Below are positions 44,400-52,865 of a stretch of 64,000 nt of DNA, one piece after another. Numbering within the stretch: the first letter of the stretch is position 1; each line of letters opens with the position of its first letter. The position numbers were made by a program, and so were the translations under genes. The notes beneath the pieces are model-generated. The model was given only the letters and a program-made list of their open reading frames with translations, was not told where the DNA came from and searched no databases. Origin of the DNA: PGYR01 sp041675005 (lineage in GTDB: Bacteria; Bacteroidota; Ignavibacteria; Kapaibacteriales; UBA2268); NCBI GenBank assembly GCA_041675005.1, contig JBAYUQ010000006.1, forward strand, positions 1-64,000, given 5' to 3'.

Positions 44400-45300
44400 T
44401 TTCTATTATTTTATCGCCAATATAGTTCAATGCCTTTTCGAATGTTTCTATACCGTGTCCTACATTCTCAAATACCTCCACAGCTTTCAAATTCTTTAAA
44501 TGCAATTTTGCATTATCTATAGATTTCTGGTATGGAAATAGTAAGTCTTTGTCTCCTTCAAGAAGGTAAGTATCAACCTTTACCTCTGCAAGTTGTTCGT
44601 TCATATAATATGGCTTTTGCGTTCTATCTTTATATCTACTAATTGCAAATACTTCATAATCTACTAACATTTTTTCGGAAAACTCTGACAAAGAATGATT
44701 AGGTTTAGAAAATACTGCTTTATCTAAGAATTTCGATACATTATTTTCAGTAGGACTAATGATTGGCAATAAGTTGAAATATAGGTTACTAAGAGTCATG
44801 GAAAATGGCTGCAAACACCCTGGGTTTAACAAAAATGCGGACTTAATTTTTTCTGGATTCACTATACCAAATTTCATACATATTAGTCCTCCAAATGAGG
44901 CTCCAGCAATAAATGCTTTATCAATTTCCAATTTCTCAAAAACTTCATTTGCCCAATGTCCATAGTCTAATGATGTTATATCAGGTGTTTCTCCATCACT
45001 TAAATTAGGAAGGCCATTAGTTTCAACCATAAATATTCGCATCTTATGATTGAAATTATCTAATCCTTTGTCAAAATCCCAAATGAGTGCTGTAGTGCGT
45101 GCACCAGGAAATATGACTAACGTTTCTAGGTTATCTTCTTTAGTATTTAGCCCCCAAACGTGAGTTTTACCAAGTGACGTTTGGATTTCGTAACGCTCAT
45201 ATTTCCTGCCGTTATTTTTCTCAAGTTTAGTAACCCAATCTTCAAAATAGTTAATATCGGCTGATAGGTCTTTGAAATAAGATTTGCTTTTGATTTGCAT
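44386..45300 (-). CDS. Alpha/beta hydrolase
   Basis: A 304-residue cytoplasmic hydrolase. Recognisable elements are the oxyanion-region LVIFPGARTTALIW, the nucleophile elbow GASFGG (Ser about 135), the acid in LLEGDKDLLFPY and the catalytic histidine in NVGHGIE. The triad is complete. The substrate is unknown; esterase or carboxylesterase-like activity is usual in the family. The 3' end runs into a truncated HTH remnant, which suggests a deletion fused this gene's tail to foreign DNA, though the last residues (NYIGDKIIEMAKS) look normal. Confidence 0.88.
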   Translation of the reverse strand: MQIKSKSYFKDLSADINYFEDWVTKLEKNNGRKYERYEIQTSLGKTHVWGLNTKEDNLETLVIFPGARTTALIWDFDKGLDNFNHKMRIFMVETNGLPNLSDGETPDITSLDYGHWANEVFEKLEIDKAFIAGASFGGLICMKFGIVNPEKIKSAFLLNPGCLQPFSMTLSNLYFNLLPIISPTENNVSKFLDKAVFSKPNHSLSEFSEKMLVDYEVFAISRYKDRTQKPYYMNEQLAEVKVDTYLLEGDKDLLFPYQKSIDNAKLHLKNLKAVEVFENVGHGIETFEKALNYIGDKIIEMAKS

Positions 45301-45546
45301 AGGTAAGTCGGATTAAATTGATAATATTAATCAATCCCCACTATAATGAGAATTAATATGTTTTCTAATTTATTTAGAATTATTAATACAAATTATGCGA
45401 TATGAAATAAATCTGAAATGATTTATTTACGAATTTATCAACAATTAATATGAGCAAATGGAGGTAAAAAATTTATTAACTCAATAGTTGTTTCGTTGAT
45501 TAATAGTAACTATTGTGCAAATTATATTTTATGTGTTGATGAATCC

Positions 45547-46185
45547 CTAAAACTCATATCTAATTCCCATGCCTGCATAATAAGGAGAAACCAAAGGGGT
45601 AATAGATAAATCTTTCTTTTCGCTCTTTCTATGAAGATAAGGGATCGCATAACCTATTAAGCTACCTAATGCTGCACCTGCAATAACATCAGTGGTAAAG
45701 TGATAACCAGATTGCTGACGGAACAAACCAACGGCACTAGCGGCTACTAATGTACCACCCCAAATATAGGGTGTCCAATCTGAATCAGGGTAATAGTCAG
45801 AATAAACGGTCGAGAAAAAGACCGCACTCGAGAATGCCAATGCGGTATGTCCCGAAGGAAAAGATCCTCTCAAATCTTGCTTTAGAGCTAATTTGTCTTC
45901 CAATGGAGTGTCGGGATTGTAAGCAAGTGGTCTAACCCTAGATACCGATTTAATAGAACTTGTCAGGAATGTTGTTGTAAGGATTGTCTGCAAATACATA
46001 ACTGTCATAGTTCCAAAATCATCTCTTACATCCTCCGAGAGTAGGAGCGAAATAGGACTAATAATAGTAGTAACGACAAGAATATCGCTTGCACTGCTGA
46101 TATCAGGTGACCAATTGGATGCTGTACTTCGGTCAAATGAATTGATATCAGAGGTATTAAGAGCATTAATCTCATCTACAGTCAT
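45547..46185 (-). CDS. PAP2-family phosphatase (N-terminus interrupted upstream)
   Basis: The 212-residue reading frame contains the full PAP2/acid-phosphatase signature: KSVSRVRPLAYN (motif 1), GSFPSGHTALAFSS (motif 2) and GLFRQQSGYHFTTDVIAGAALG (motif 3 with the nucleophilic histidine in HFTTD). Such enzymes dephosphorylate lipid phosphates such as undecaprenyl pyrophosphate or phosphatidic acid at the membrane. The ATG at 46185 is probably not the native start: the same frame stays coding-like upstream for 53 more codons and reaches a signal-peptide-like sequence before an amber stop (see 46186-46368). The C-terminus VSPYYAGMGIRYEF looks like a barrel-type terminal strand. Confidence 0.85.
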   Translation of the reverse strand: MTVDEINALNTSDINSFDRSTASNWSPDISSASDILVVTTIISPISLLLSEDVRDDFGTMTVMYLQTILTTTFLTSSIKSVSRVRPLAYNPDTPLEDKLALKQDLRGSFPSGHTALAFSSAVFFSTVYSDYYPDSDWTPYIWGGTLVAASAVGLFRQQSGYHFTTDVIAGAALGSLIGYAIPYLHRKSEKKDLSITPLVSPYYAGMGIRYEF

Positions 46186-46368
46186 GACCTCAGCACCTTC
46201 GGAAAGTACTTCACTAAGGACAATTAGCCCTATATTACCGCCAAATATAATCGACTCTTTTGTCCAAGTGGAATTATACGGTGATTCAGAAAATGAATCA
46301 ATTGGATTTGAAAAGAAAATAATTGGGACTAATAGTATAAGTAACTATCTGCTTTTGAAGGTATTCAT
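46186..46368 (-). pseudogene. Signal-peptide segment of the PAP2 gene split by an in-frame TAG
   Basis: In the PAP2 frame, ATG 46368 gives MNTFKSR, then TAG (46347-46345), then LLILLVPIIFFSNPIDSFS and 40 further codons that join the PAP2 frame without another stop. A basic start followed by a hydrophobic run is what a signal peptide should look like, so one base change (for example CAG or AAG to TAG) would explain the break. The gene may be inactive, or the base may be an assembly error. Confidence 0.6.
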
Positions 46369-46426
46369 TATGTTCATCGGAGGTTATTAATAACATTAAA
46401 TATAATGAATGTTCATGATATTTCAT

Positions 46427-46454
46427 AAAAAAAGCACTATTCTCATAGTGCTTT
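46427..46454 (-). terminator. Intrinsic terminator of the TolB-like lipoprotein gene
   Basis: AAAGCACTAT (46431-46440) and ATAGTGCTTT (46445-46454) form a perfect 10-bp stem with a TCTC/GAGA loop; read on the minus strand it is followed by T (46433-46427). A shorter T-run on the other side could serve the plus strand. Confidence 0.92.
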
Positions 46455-46483
46455 TCGATTAAAAATTTTATCGTTTTTATGAT

Positions 46484-47353
46484 CTAGTAACGCCAACATA
46501 GCTGATTACCGTCTGAAGCGTATCCTTTAGAAAGTTCTGTAAGCTTTTGCCCTTCGAGATCTATAATATACAATCGTCCATAACTGGTAGCTACAACGTA
46601 TTTACTATCAGGTGACCAAGTAGGCTTGTGGAAATTAGAAATTTCTGAATTAAAAAGTGTAGGGTTAGAGCCATCTAAGCCCATGGTCCAAATCTTCCCA
46701 TCTCGAATAAAAGCAATTCTCTTACCATCTGGACTGACGCTCGGTTCAGAAACATTTGACAAGTTTGGGTCAATTCGTTCTAAAGAAGTGAAATCAACTG
46801 AGACCTTGTAAATACCATTGTTCATAGATGTCCAACCTTGTACATATAATGAACCGTCAGGTGCCCAGCTTGGTGATATCATCGGTTGTCTTTGGTCATA
46901 ATCTCCAATTATTGCTACTAACTCACCATCATTCGCATCTATAACATAAGTAATGGGATTACTAATTGCGTCACCTTCATATGCGACATAAGACTGATTG
47001 TAAGATATTCTCGGGCAATCAAAAACATATTTATATTTTGGCCCAGTATAGCTCTCGCTCTCAATCAGTGATTGTCTATTTCCACCGCTTAGGTCTGAAT
47101 AGATTATCCTTTCAAGTGGGTATGCCTCTACTGCAAGTATGAACCCATCGCTTGTTACGTCCGGATTTACTGCATTTGTAAATAGTTTTTGATCGGTCAT
47201 ATTAGTTAAGCTAAGACGGAAAATCTCGCCTCCATTTGAATAATAAATATAACCTTTGTAACCAGCAGGACTAACGGGGTTACTATCTTTATTACATCCA
47301 ATCCCTATTACTAATAAAAACGAGAAAATTAAAATCCGTATGAAATACTTCAT
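46484..47353 (-). CDS. TolB-like PD40 beta-propeller lipoprotein
   Basis: A 289-residue lipoprotein (signal with lipobox VIGIGC, Cys20) whose body is a beta-propeller of PD40/TolB-type blades: NPDVTSDGFILAVEA, ISYNQSYVAYEG, SPSWAPDGSLYVQG, EPSVSPDGKRIAFIRDGKIWTM and KPTWSPDSKYVVATS. Such propellers act as protein-interaction modules in the periplasm. No partner such as Pal is encoded nearby, so it is not the canonical TolB. Monocistronic with its own terminator. Confidence 0.85.
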   Translation of the reverse strand: MKYFIRILIFSFLLVIGIGCNKDSNPVSPAGYKGYIYYSNGGEIFRLSLTNMTDQKLFTNAVNPDVTSDGFILAVEAYPLERIIYSDLSGGNRQSLIESESYTGPKYKYVFDCPRISYNQSYVAYEGDAISNPITYVIDANDGELVAIIGDYDQRQPMISPSWAPDGSLYVQGWTSMNNGIYKVSVDFTSLERIDPNLSNVSEPSVSPDGKRIAFIRDGKIWTMGLDGSNPTLFNSEISNFHKPTWSPDSKYVVATSYGRLYIIDLEGQKLTELSKGYASDGNQLCWRY

Positions 47354-47702
47354 AAAAAAACCTTTAGTTAAAAATTTAATAAAAAACTCTTTTCGGACTA
47401 TTATTCTAATTTTCTCCTTTCATTATGAATTAAGTTTAATTATTACAAAAATAAATATAATTTAGATATAAATAATATTATTTTTTCATTTATAATCGTA
47501 TGTATTCTATGGGGGTTAGGAAAGTGCAAACATAAGAGGAGTCAAGAAAACCCGAAAGCCATACTACTACGGTTATTAGTGTAATAAAATCTTTTTAGTG
47601 AGGGCATGTGGTTGATGGGATAAAAAAATATTACAAGTGAGTAATCTCGATTTTTGTTAATTTGATGGATTATAAAGAAACAAAAATATTTAAGGAATTG
47701 TA
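47354..47702. other. 349-base divergent intergenic region, no gene found
   Basis: No frame of useful length is open. The stretch from about 47505 to 47620 is richer in G than its surroundings (gggggttagg, gagggcatgtgg) and might hold a small RNA or an old gene relic, but no convincing pairing or protein match is visible. It should contain the promoters of both flanking genes. Confidence 0.45.
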
Positions 47703-48635
47703 ATGCTAGGTGAAATCAAAATAGTTAACTTACGGAAGATATGGAAAAATGAATATTCAAACTTTACACCTTGGTTATCTGAAAACCTTCATTTATTAGG
47801 TAAAGCAATTGGTATTGAACTAGAATTCGAAGCTAAAGAAGTTTCAGTCGGTCCATTCTCAGCAGATATTTTGGCAAAAGACACCGGGACTGATAAATTT
47901 GTAGTAATAGAGAACCAATTAGAAAAAACTGATCATGACCATTTAGGTAAATGTATTACTTACGCTTCTGTACTCGACGCTTCAGCGGTTATTTGGATAG
48001 CATCTAAGTTTACAGATGAACATAAGAAAGCATTGGATTGGCTAAATGATCACACCTCAGAGGAGATTGGATTTTATGGTATTAAAGTAGAATTATGGCA
48101 AATTGAAAATTCTTTACCAGCTGTAAGATTTAATGTAGTTAGTCAACCAAATTTGGCTGTTAGACAAGCATCTAAAAGCAAAGAACAAACTGAATTGACA
48201 GAGAATAGAAGAACCCAGCTAAAATTTTGGGAGGAGTTTAGTACTAAACTTATCGAAACTCGGAAAATCGGTTCTGTTCAATCGCCCAGACCTCAATATT
48301 GGTTCGATGTTGCTTTAGGTAAATCAGGGATTCATCTTTCAAATACTTTTAATACTGAAACGAATGAAATAGGTGTACGGGTATATATCAATAATAAGAA
48401 AGTAGAAGATTGGTGGCCATATTTTGAATCGAGAAAAGTAGAAATTGAACAAAAAATGGGTATCAAACTAAATTGGAATCCAAATCCTGACAACAAAGAT
48501 AAAGTAATCATGCTAGTTAAGGCATTTAATTTAGAACAGAAAGAAGAGTGGGAAGCGGCATTAGATTGGTTAGTAGATTACACAGTGAGATTCAGAGAAG
48601 TATTTTCGAACGAAATCAAGAATAAAACCAAATAA
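47703..48635 (+). CDS. PD-(D/E)XK nuclease-like protein with DUF4268 domain
   Basis: A 310-residue protein. The N-terminal half resembles PD-(D/E)XK nucleases: SADILAKDTGTDKFVVIENQLEKTDHDHLGKCITYAS has the D-(about 12)-E-x-Q core, and the family text ADxxAxD...VVIENQL-x-x-x-DHxHLGQ-x-x-TY is well known. The C-terminal half (LKFWEEFSTKL to VRFREVF) is DUF4268. Such proteins are frequent in defence islands and mobile regions but their substrate is not established. It begins an accessory stretch that also holds an orphan antitoxin and DarTG. AAGG lies six bases before the ATG. Confidence 0.85.
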   Translation: MLGEIKIVNLRKIWKNEYSNFTPWLSENLHLLGKAIGIELEFEAKEVSVGPFSADILAKDTGTDKFVVIENQLEKTDHDHLGKCITYASVLDASAVIWIASKFTDEHKKALDWLNDHTSEEIGFYGIKVELWQIENSLPAVRFNVVSQPNLAVRQASKSKEQTELTENRRTQLKFWEEFSTKLIETRKIGSVQSPRPQYWFDVALGKSGIHLSNTFNTETNEIGVRVYINNKKVEDWWPYFESRKVEIEQKMGIKLNWNPNPDNKDKVIMLVKAFNLEQKEEWEAALDWLVDYTVRFREVFSNEIKNKTK

Positions 48636-48661
48636 TAAATCCAGATTTAAACCTTTATTTC

Positions 48662-48973
48662 ATGAATGAAAAACAAGTCATATTCACAAAGATAATCCTC
48701 TCCATAATATTGCTATTATGCTTATTGGATATGCCTTATGGATACTACCAGTTCGTCAGATTTGCGAGTATGATTACTTTCGGATATCTTGCTTATAAAG
48801 AATACGAAGCCAAAGAGAGAAGTAATTTCTTTTTTATCTGGATAATTTCGGCTATTGCCTTTAACCCAATAATAAAGTTTAGCTTTGGTAGAACGATATG
48901 GAATATAATAGATGTTGTATTAGCTTTACTTCTAGTTGTTTCAATTTGGAATGATAGGAAATCACAACAATAA
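48662..48973 (+). CDS. Small membrane protein, DUF6804-like
   Basis: A 103-residue protein with four predicted transmembrane helices. LLDMPYGYYQFVRFASMITFGYLAYKEYE and a C-terminal WNIIDVVLALLLVVSIW resemble the DUF6804 family, seen near phage-defence and mobile genes as well as elsewhere. Function unknown. It starts 27 bases after the DUF4268 gene. Confidence 0.65.
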   Translation: MNEKQVIFTKIILSIILLLCLLDMPYGYYQFVRFASMITFGYLAYKEYEAKERSNFFFIWIISAIAFNPIIKFSFGRTIWNIIDVVLALLLVVSIWNDRKSQQ

Positions 48974-49021
48974 CATTCGGATTAAGAGTACTCAAACAAG
49001 TTCACTAGATACAAAGTGCTA

Positions 49022-49087
49022 TTAATCATTTAAATCCAAATACATTTTTAATTTATCATTGATTTCAAGAAGTTTATAATTATCAAC
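49022..49087 (-). pseudogene. Possible C-terminal remnant of a toxin gene
   Basis: In a frame different from the antitoxin's, 21 codons (VDNYKLLEINDKLKMYLDLND) run to a TAA at 49022. This resembles the ends of PemK/MazF-type toxins (K-L-x-E-I-N-x-K-L-K-x-x-L-x-L). Its upstream part would have been deleted, fusing it to the antitoxin 3' end. The match is short and by eye. Confidence 0.35.
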
Positions 49088-49305
49088 TTCTCTTTCAAAT
49101 CAGCAACTCCATACTCCACTTCCTCTTCCCTCAAAAATGAGAAACTTCCGGATTCAGAGACAAGTTTTTCTATGCCTTTGGTGAGGATTCGGTCTTCGTA
49201 TTTGGATAGGAGGAACTCAGCAAAATCAGCAACTTCCGAGATGTTATCTTCTGGAAGTTTCGAAATTGTGTTTATAGTCTTTTCTATAAGTGCTTCTTTT
49301 GTCAT
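49048..49305 (-). CDS. Orphan antitoxin-like protein (DUF2281/VapB-like)
   Basis: The 85-residue protein begins EALIEKTINTISKLPEDNISEVADFAEFLLSKYED, the helical pattern of DUF2281 antitoxins. It continues LVSESGSFSFLREEEVEYGVADLKEKL, the extended toxin-binding region often followed directly by a toxin gene. No full toxin gene follows. The last residues (IIINFLKSMIN) probably come from a frame entered after a deletion. It could still neutralise a toxin encoded elsewhere. Confidence 0.65.
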   Translation of the reverse strand: MTKEALIEKTINTISKLPEDNISEVADFAEFLLSKYEDRILTKGIEKLVSESGSFSFLREEEVEYGVADLKEKLIIINFLKSMIN

Positions 49306-49351
49306 TGATATAAACCTTCTTTTTATTAGAAACGCTCATTCAAACTATTTA

Positions 49352-50893
49352 TTACTCCCACTCAATAGTTCCGGGGGGTTTGCTAGTTATGTCATATACC
49401 ACTCGGTTGATGCCTTTTATCTCGTTGATTATTCTGCTCGAGATTTTTTCCAATACATCATACGGCATAGGGTACCACTCAGCAGTCATACCGTCGGTGC
49501 TTGTTACAGCACGGATAGCACAAGTGAACTCGTAAGTACGCTCGTCGCCCATTACTCCTACGCTTTTCACTGGTAGTAGTACGGCGAAGGCCTGCCATAT
49601 CTCGTCGTATAGACCAGCTTCTGTGATTACATCTAAGTAGATAGCGTCTGCTTTTTGTAGGATTTCTATTTTCTCTGGTGAGATTTCTCCGAGTATTCTG
49701 ATGCCTAGTCCAGGTCCAGGGAATGGATGTCTTTTGACGAACCACTCTGGTATTCCGAGCATACGCCCCACTTCGCGTACTTCATCTTTGAATAGCTCGC
49801 GGAATGGCTCTAATAATTTTAGGTTCATTTTCTCTGGCAAACCACCAACGTTGTGGTGACTCTTGATAGTAGCCGACGGCCCTTTGACAGAGACTGACTC
49901 TATAACGTCTGGGTACAAGGTTCCTTGGGCTAACCACTTAGCTGAGTCAACTCCTTGCGTTGCTCCATCGAATAGGTCTATGAACGCCTTGCCGATTGCT
50001 TTTCTTTTTAGCTCGGGGTCGGAAACTCCTGCCAAACCACTGTAGAATGTATCGTGTCCGTTTATCACTTCTATAGACATATCGAAATGCTTTTGGAATA
50101 GGTCATATATCTCACTGCTTTCGTTCATTCGCATTAGGCCAGAGTCTATGTGAATACAGTGTAGCTGATTGCCTATTGCTTTGTGGATTAACACAGCAGC
50201 TACAGTCGAGTCAACTCCTCCACTTAGTCCACAGATTACTTTTTCCGTGCCCACTTTGTCGCGAATTTCTTGTATAGCGATTTCGATGAATGATTCTGCA
50301 TTCCACGTATCTACGCAACCGCAGATATTACGGACGAAGTTCTCAAGTACTTTTTTACCTTCTAAAGAGTGGTGCACTTCCGGGTGGAATTGCACACCGT
50401 ATATTTTCTTTTCGATATTAGCAATTGCACATATAGGAGCGTTCTCCGTATTGGCAATAGTTTGGAAGCCATCGGGCATTTTGCTTAGCGAATCGCCGTG
50501 GCTCATCCACATCTGTGCTTTGTCGGATATGCCTTCTAAAAGTGGGTTATCTTGAGTCACGTGCACTATCGCCTTGCCGTATTCTCGTTTTGCGGCTGCA
50601 TCTACTTGCCCGTTTTGGGTGAAAGCGATGAGTTGCAATCCGTAGCAGATACCGAGAACTGGAATACCAAGCTCGAATACGTTGAAACTTGGGTGAGGCG
50701 CCTCTGGGGAGTACACGCTTGATGGTCCTCCCGAAAGGATAATACCTTTGGGATTCATTTCTTTTAATTTTTCTAATTCTATATTGAAGGGGTGTATTTC
50801 GGCGAAAACTCCAACTTCACGCACTTTTCGTGCTATTAGTTGAGTGTATTGCGAGCCGAAATCGAGTATTAATATTTTTTCTACATTTTCCAT
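49352..50893 (-). CDS. guaA: GMP synthase (glutamine-hydrolysing)
   Basis: Converts XMP to GMP using glutamine and ATP. The 513-residue protein has the class I glutamine amidotransferase domain (1-about 190) with catalytic Cys83 (GICYG) and the His/Glu pair in GVQFHPEV. The ATP-pyrophosphatase domain follows with the P-loop GLSGGVDSTVAA, and then the C-terminal dimerisation domain with KRHPFPGPGLGIRILGE and the invariant end KPPGTIEWE. Length and motifs are standard. The gene is divergent from darT with only 49 bases between starts. Confidence 0.98.
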   Translation of the reverse strand: MENVEKILILDFGSQYTQLIARKVREVGVFAEIHPFNIELEKLKEMNPKGIILSGGPSSVYSPEAPHPSFNVFELGIPVLGICYGLQLIAFTQNGQVDAAAKREYGKAIVHVTQDNPLLEGISDKAQMWMSHGDSLSKMPDGFQTIANTENAPICAIANIEKKIYGVQFHPEVHHSLEGKKVLENFVRNICGCVDTWNAESFIEIAIQEIRDKVGTEKVICGLSGGVDSTVAAVLIHKAIGNQLHCIHIDSGLMRMNESSEIYDLFQKHFDMSIEVINGHDTFYSGLAGVSDPELKRKAIGKAFIDLFDGATQGVDSAKWLAQGTLYPDVIESVSVKGPSATIKSHHNVGGLPEKMNLKLLEPFRELFKDEVREVGRMLGIPEWFVKRHPFPGPGLGIRILGEISPEKIEILQKADAIYLDVITEAGLYDEIWQAFAVLLPVKSVGVMGDERTYEFTCAIRAVTSTDGMTAEWYPMPYDVLEKISSRIINEIKGINRVVYDITSKPPGTIEWE

Positions 50894-50942
50894 AGTACAA
50901 AAATAGGAATAATTTGTGAAATTATAGAGCTGAAAGTTTTGA

Positions 50943-51914
50943 ATGATTTTAGTATATTTGGGATATGGAGAAAAAGCTAAGAGATATATATTAATGGGGT
51001 GGTTGTATTTAATTGTCGGTTTTATAATTTGGTCCCTTCTTGTTTGGACTCTTAGTCATTTTGAAATAGGTCCTTTTAAAACCGAACGGTTACCTATTAA
51101 GAGGATACAACCAACAGTTGTTGGTTATATAAATGATAAATTTGAAAACAAGATTATAATCATTCATAATGAGAAGATGCAATTCTCATATTTTGTAAGT
51201 AAAAATGATGATGAAAATGACGTACTCAAATTAAAATTAGAACTACCTTGGTCAAATCTAGATGAATTCGCTGCGATAATCTCAGAAATAGAAGTTGTAG
51301 AAGAGGAATTGTTAAGGAGGAAAGAAATCATAAAGGGTGCACCATTCAATAACTTATATCATATTACTCATATAAATAATATTTCCAGTATTCTTGAAAA
51401 TGGATTGTTATCAGATAATCATTTACAAAGAGACAATATTAATTTCGAAAACATTGCAGACCTTGAGGTTAAAGGTCATCGAGAAAAAACTGAAAGTATA
51501 TACAATAAGTCGATTTTAGAATATGTACCACTTTATTTCACTCCTAAAACACCAATGTTGTACAAAAAACAAGATATAAGTAATAATCTAGTTGTAATAG
51601 TAATTCATCCCTTTGTATTATTCGAAAAAGATTTAATATTCACTGATGGTAATGCTTCTTCGAAAAAGACAAAGTTCTATAGTGATTTAAATGATCTAAA
51701 ATGTTTAGATTGGGAATGTATCAGGTCACAATTCTGGACAAAATTTGAAGATGGTAAAAGAAAACGATGTTCAGAAGTTTTAGTTCATGATAGGATTGAT
51801 GTAAATTACTTCAACAAAATAGTATGCAATAATAAAAAATTATATGATGAGTTATCTATTAATTATTCGGAATCTAATATTAAAATTGAATTAGATAATA
51901 AATATTTCTTTTAG
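50943..51914 (+). CDS. darT: DarT-family DNA ADP-ribosyltransferase toxin with N-terminal membrane anchor
   Basis: The C-terminal part (about 136-300) matches DarT (DUF4433): NLYHITHINNISSILENGLLS, then VPLYFTPKTPMLY, DLKCLDWECIRSQFW and KRKRCSEVLVHDRI, with the catalytic Glu278 in SEVLV and His140 near NAD. DarT uses NAD to ADP-ribosylate thymidine or guanosine in single-stranded DNA. Unusually, the protein has about 115 extra N-terminal residues: one strong transmembrane segment (18-37, MGWLYLIVGFIIWSLLVW), a beta-rich stretch and an acidic coiled segment. ATG 50943 or ATG 50994 could be the start; neither has a clear ribosome-binding site, and both keep the membrane segment. The antitoxin follows after 10 bases. 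Confidence 0.88.
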   Translation: MILVYLGYGEKAKRYILMGWLYLIVGFIIWSLLVWTLSHFEIGPFKTERLPIKRIQPTVVGYINDKFENKIIIIHNEKMQFSYFVSKNDDENDVLKLKLELPWSNLDEFAAIISEIEVVEEELLRRKEIIKGAPFNNLYHITHINNISSILENGLLSDNHLQRDNINFENIADLEVKGHREKTESIYNKSILEYVPLYFTPKTPMLYKKQDISNNLVVIVIHPFVLFEKDLIFTDGNASSKKTKFYSDLNDLKCLDWECIRSQFWTKFEDGKRKRCSEVLVHDRIDVNYFNKIVCNNKKLYDELSINYSESNIKIELDNKYFF

Positions 51915-51924
51915 CGGGATATAA

Positions 51925-52605
51925 ATGATTAAACATATAGTAGGAAATATCTTCACAACCAAAAAGCAAACTATAGTAAATACTGTAAATTGTGTTGGAG
52001 TAATGGGTGCAGGGATTGCGCTAGAATTTAGACTTAGATACCCTGACATGTATCAAAAGTATGTTCAATTATGCAGCCAGAATTTGATAGATATAGGAAA
52101 ACTATGGATATACAAAACTGAGAAAAAAAGAATATTAAATTTTCCAACTAAAAAGCATTGGAAAGCTCCTACAAAAGAGATTTATTTGCATAAAGGGTTA
52201 GAAAAGTTCTCAATGACATATAAAGAAAAAGGAATTACTTCAATAGCTTTTCCGCTTTTAGGAGCAAGTAATGGAGGGTTATCTAAAGAAAATTCTTTGT
52301 CAATTATGAAAGATTATCTATCTAAATGTGACATCGATATTGAAATATACGAGTATAGTCCTTTGGTTTATGATGACCTTTTCTTGAACTTTAAAGATAT
52401 ATGGAATTCCAAATCACTTCATGAGCTATCTAATGAATCAGGTATATCTTTAAAGTATATTGAACGTATAAATGCTGGCTTAGATTTAGAAAATATTAGA
52501 ACATTAAGTCAATTAGCTAGTATTAAAGGAATTGGGTTTAAAACACTTGAGAAATCTTTTTATTACGTTAACAATTCAAGTAAGCAAAACACACTCAATT
52601 TTTAA
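51925..52605 (+). CDS. darG: DarG macrodomain antitoxin
   Basis: The 226-residue antitoxin has a DarG-type macrodomain (1-about 155): GNIF, NTVNCVGVMGAGIALEF (19-35), ILNFPTKKHWK (70-80) with Lys80 at the position of the catalytic lysine of Thermus DarG, and FPLLGASNGGL. It removes ADP-ribose from DNA and, through its C-terminal domain, binds DarT. The C-terminal part here is short (about 70 residues, SLHELSNESGISLKYIERI and LASIKGIGFKTLEK), resembling a small helical/HhH module, shorter than in well-studied DarG proteins. Ten bases separate it from darT. Confidence 0.92.
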   Translation: MIKHIVGNIFTTKKQTIVNTVNCVGVMGAGIALEFRLRYPDMYQKYVQLCSQNLIDIGKLWIYKTEKKRILNFPTKKHWKAPTKEIYLHKGLEKFSMTYKEKGITSIAFPLLGASNGGLSKENSLSIMKDYLSKCDIDIEIYEYSPLVYDDLFLNFKDIWNSKSLHELSNESGISLKYIERINAGLDLENIRTLSQLASIKGIGFKTLEKSFYYVNNSSKQNTLNF

Positions 52606-52610
52606 TCTAA

Positions 52611-52865
52611 ATAACCTCTTTAAATGAATTTTCGAGAGAAAAAGGTGGTATTAAAGGTGGTATTAAGTTAACAAAAAGACAAAAAGAAGTATTAATGTTA
52701 ATAGTAGAAAATCCTTCAATCGACCATGACACACTTGCTATCTCGTTAAGTATAAATAAGTCCGCTATTCAAAAACACATTAAGATGCTGAAAGAAAAAG
52801 GTGTTATTGAAAGAATTGGGGGTAAAAAACTTGGCTATTGGGAAATCATAGGTGAAGCAGATTGA
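52611..52865 (+). pseudogene. Winged-helix remnant of an AlbA_2/RecG-like regulator
   Basis: An open frame from 52611 to TGA 52863-52865 reads GGIKGGIKLTKRQKEVLML, then IVENPSIDHDTLAISLSI, NKSAIQKHIKMLKEKGVIER and IGGKKLGYWEII. This is the typical C-terminal winged helix of AlbA_2-domain ATP-binding/Schlafen-like regulators, preceded by their GGI repeats. No start codon precedes the GGI part and the large N-terminal domain is missing, so it is a relic. An internal ATG (52695) could give a free 56-residue wHTH protein. The stop overlaps the TTG start of the next gene by one or two bases. Confidence 0.7.

Noticed and set aside
45482..45515. Inverted repeat CAATAGTT/AACTATTG between the PAP2 and hydrolase genes
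   Set aside because: The loop is 18 bases, the stem is AT-rich and no T-run follows directly, so it is not a convincing terminator or operator.
47505..47620. G-rich stretch as a candidate small RNA
   Set aside because: I could not build a stable pairing beyond five bases and saw no promoter-terminator arrangement.
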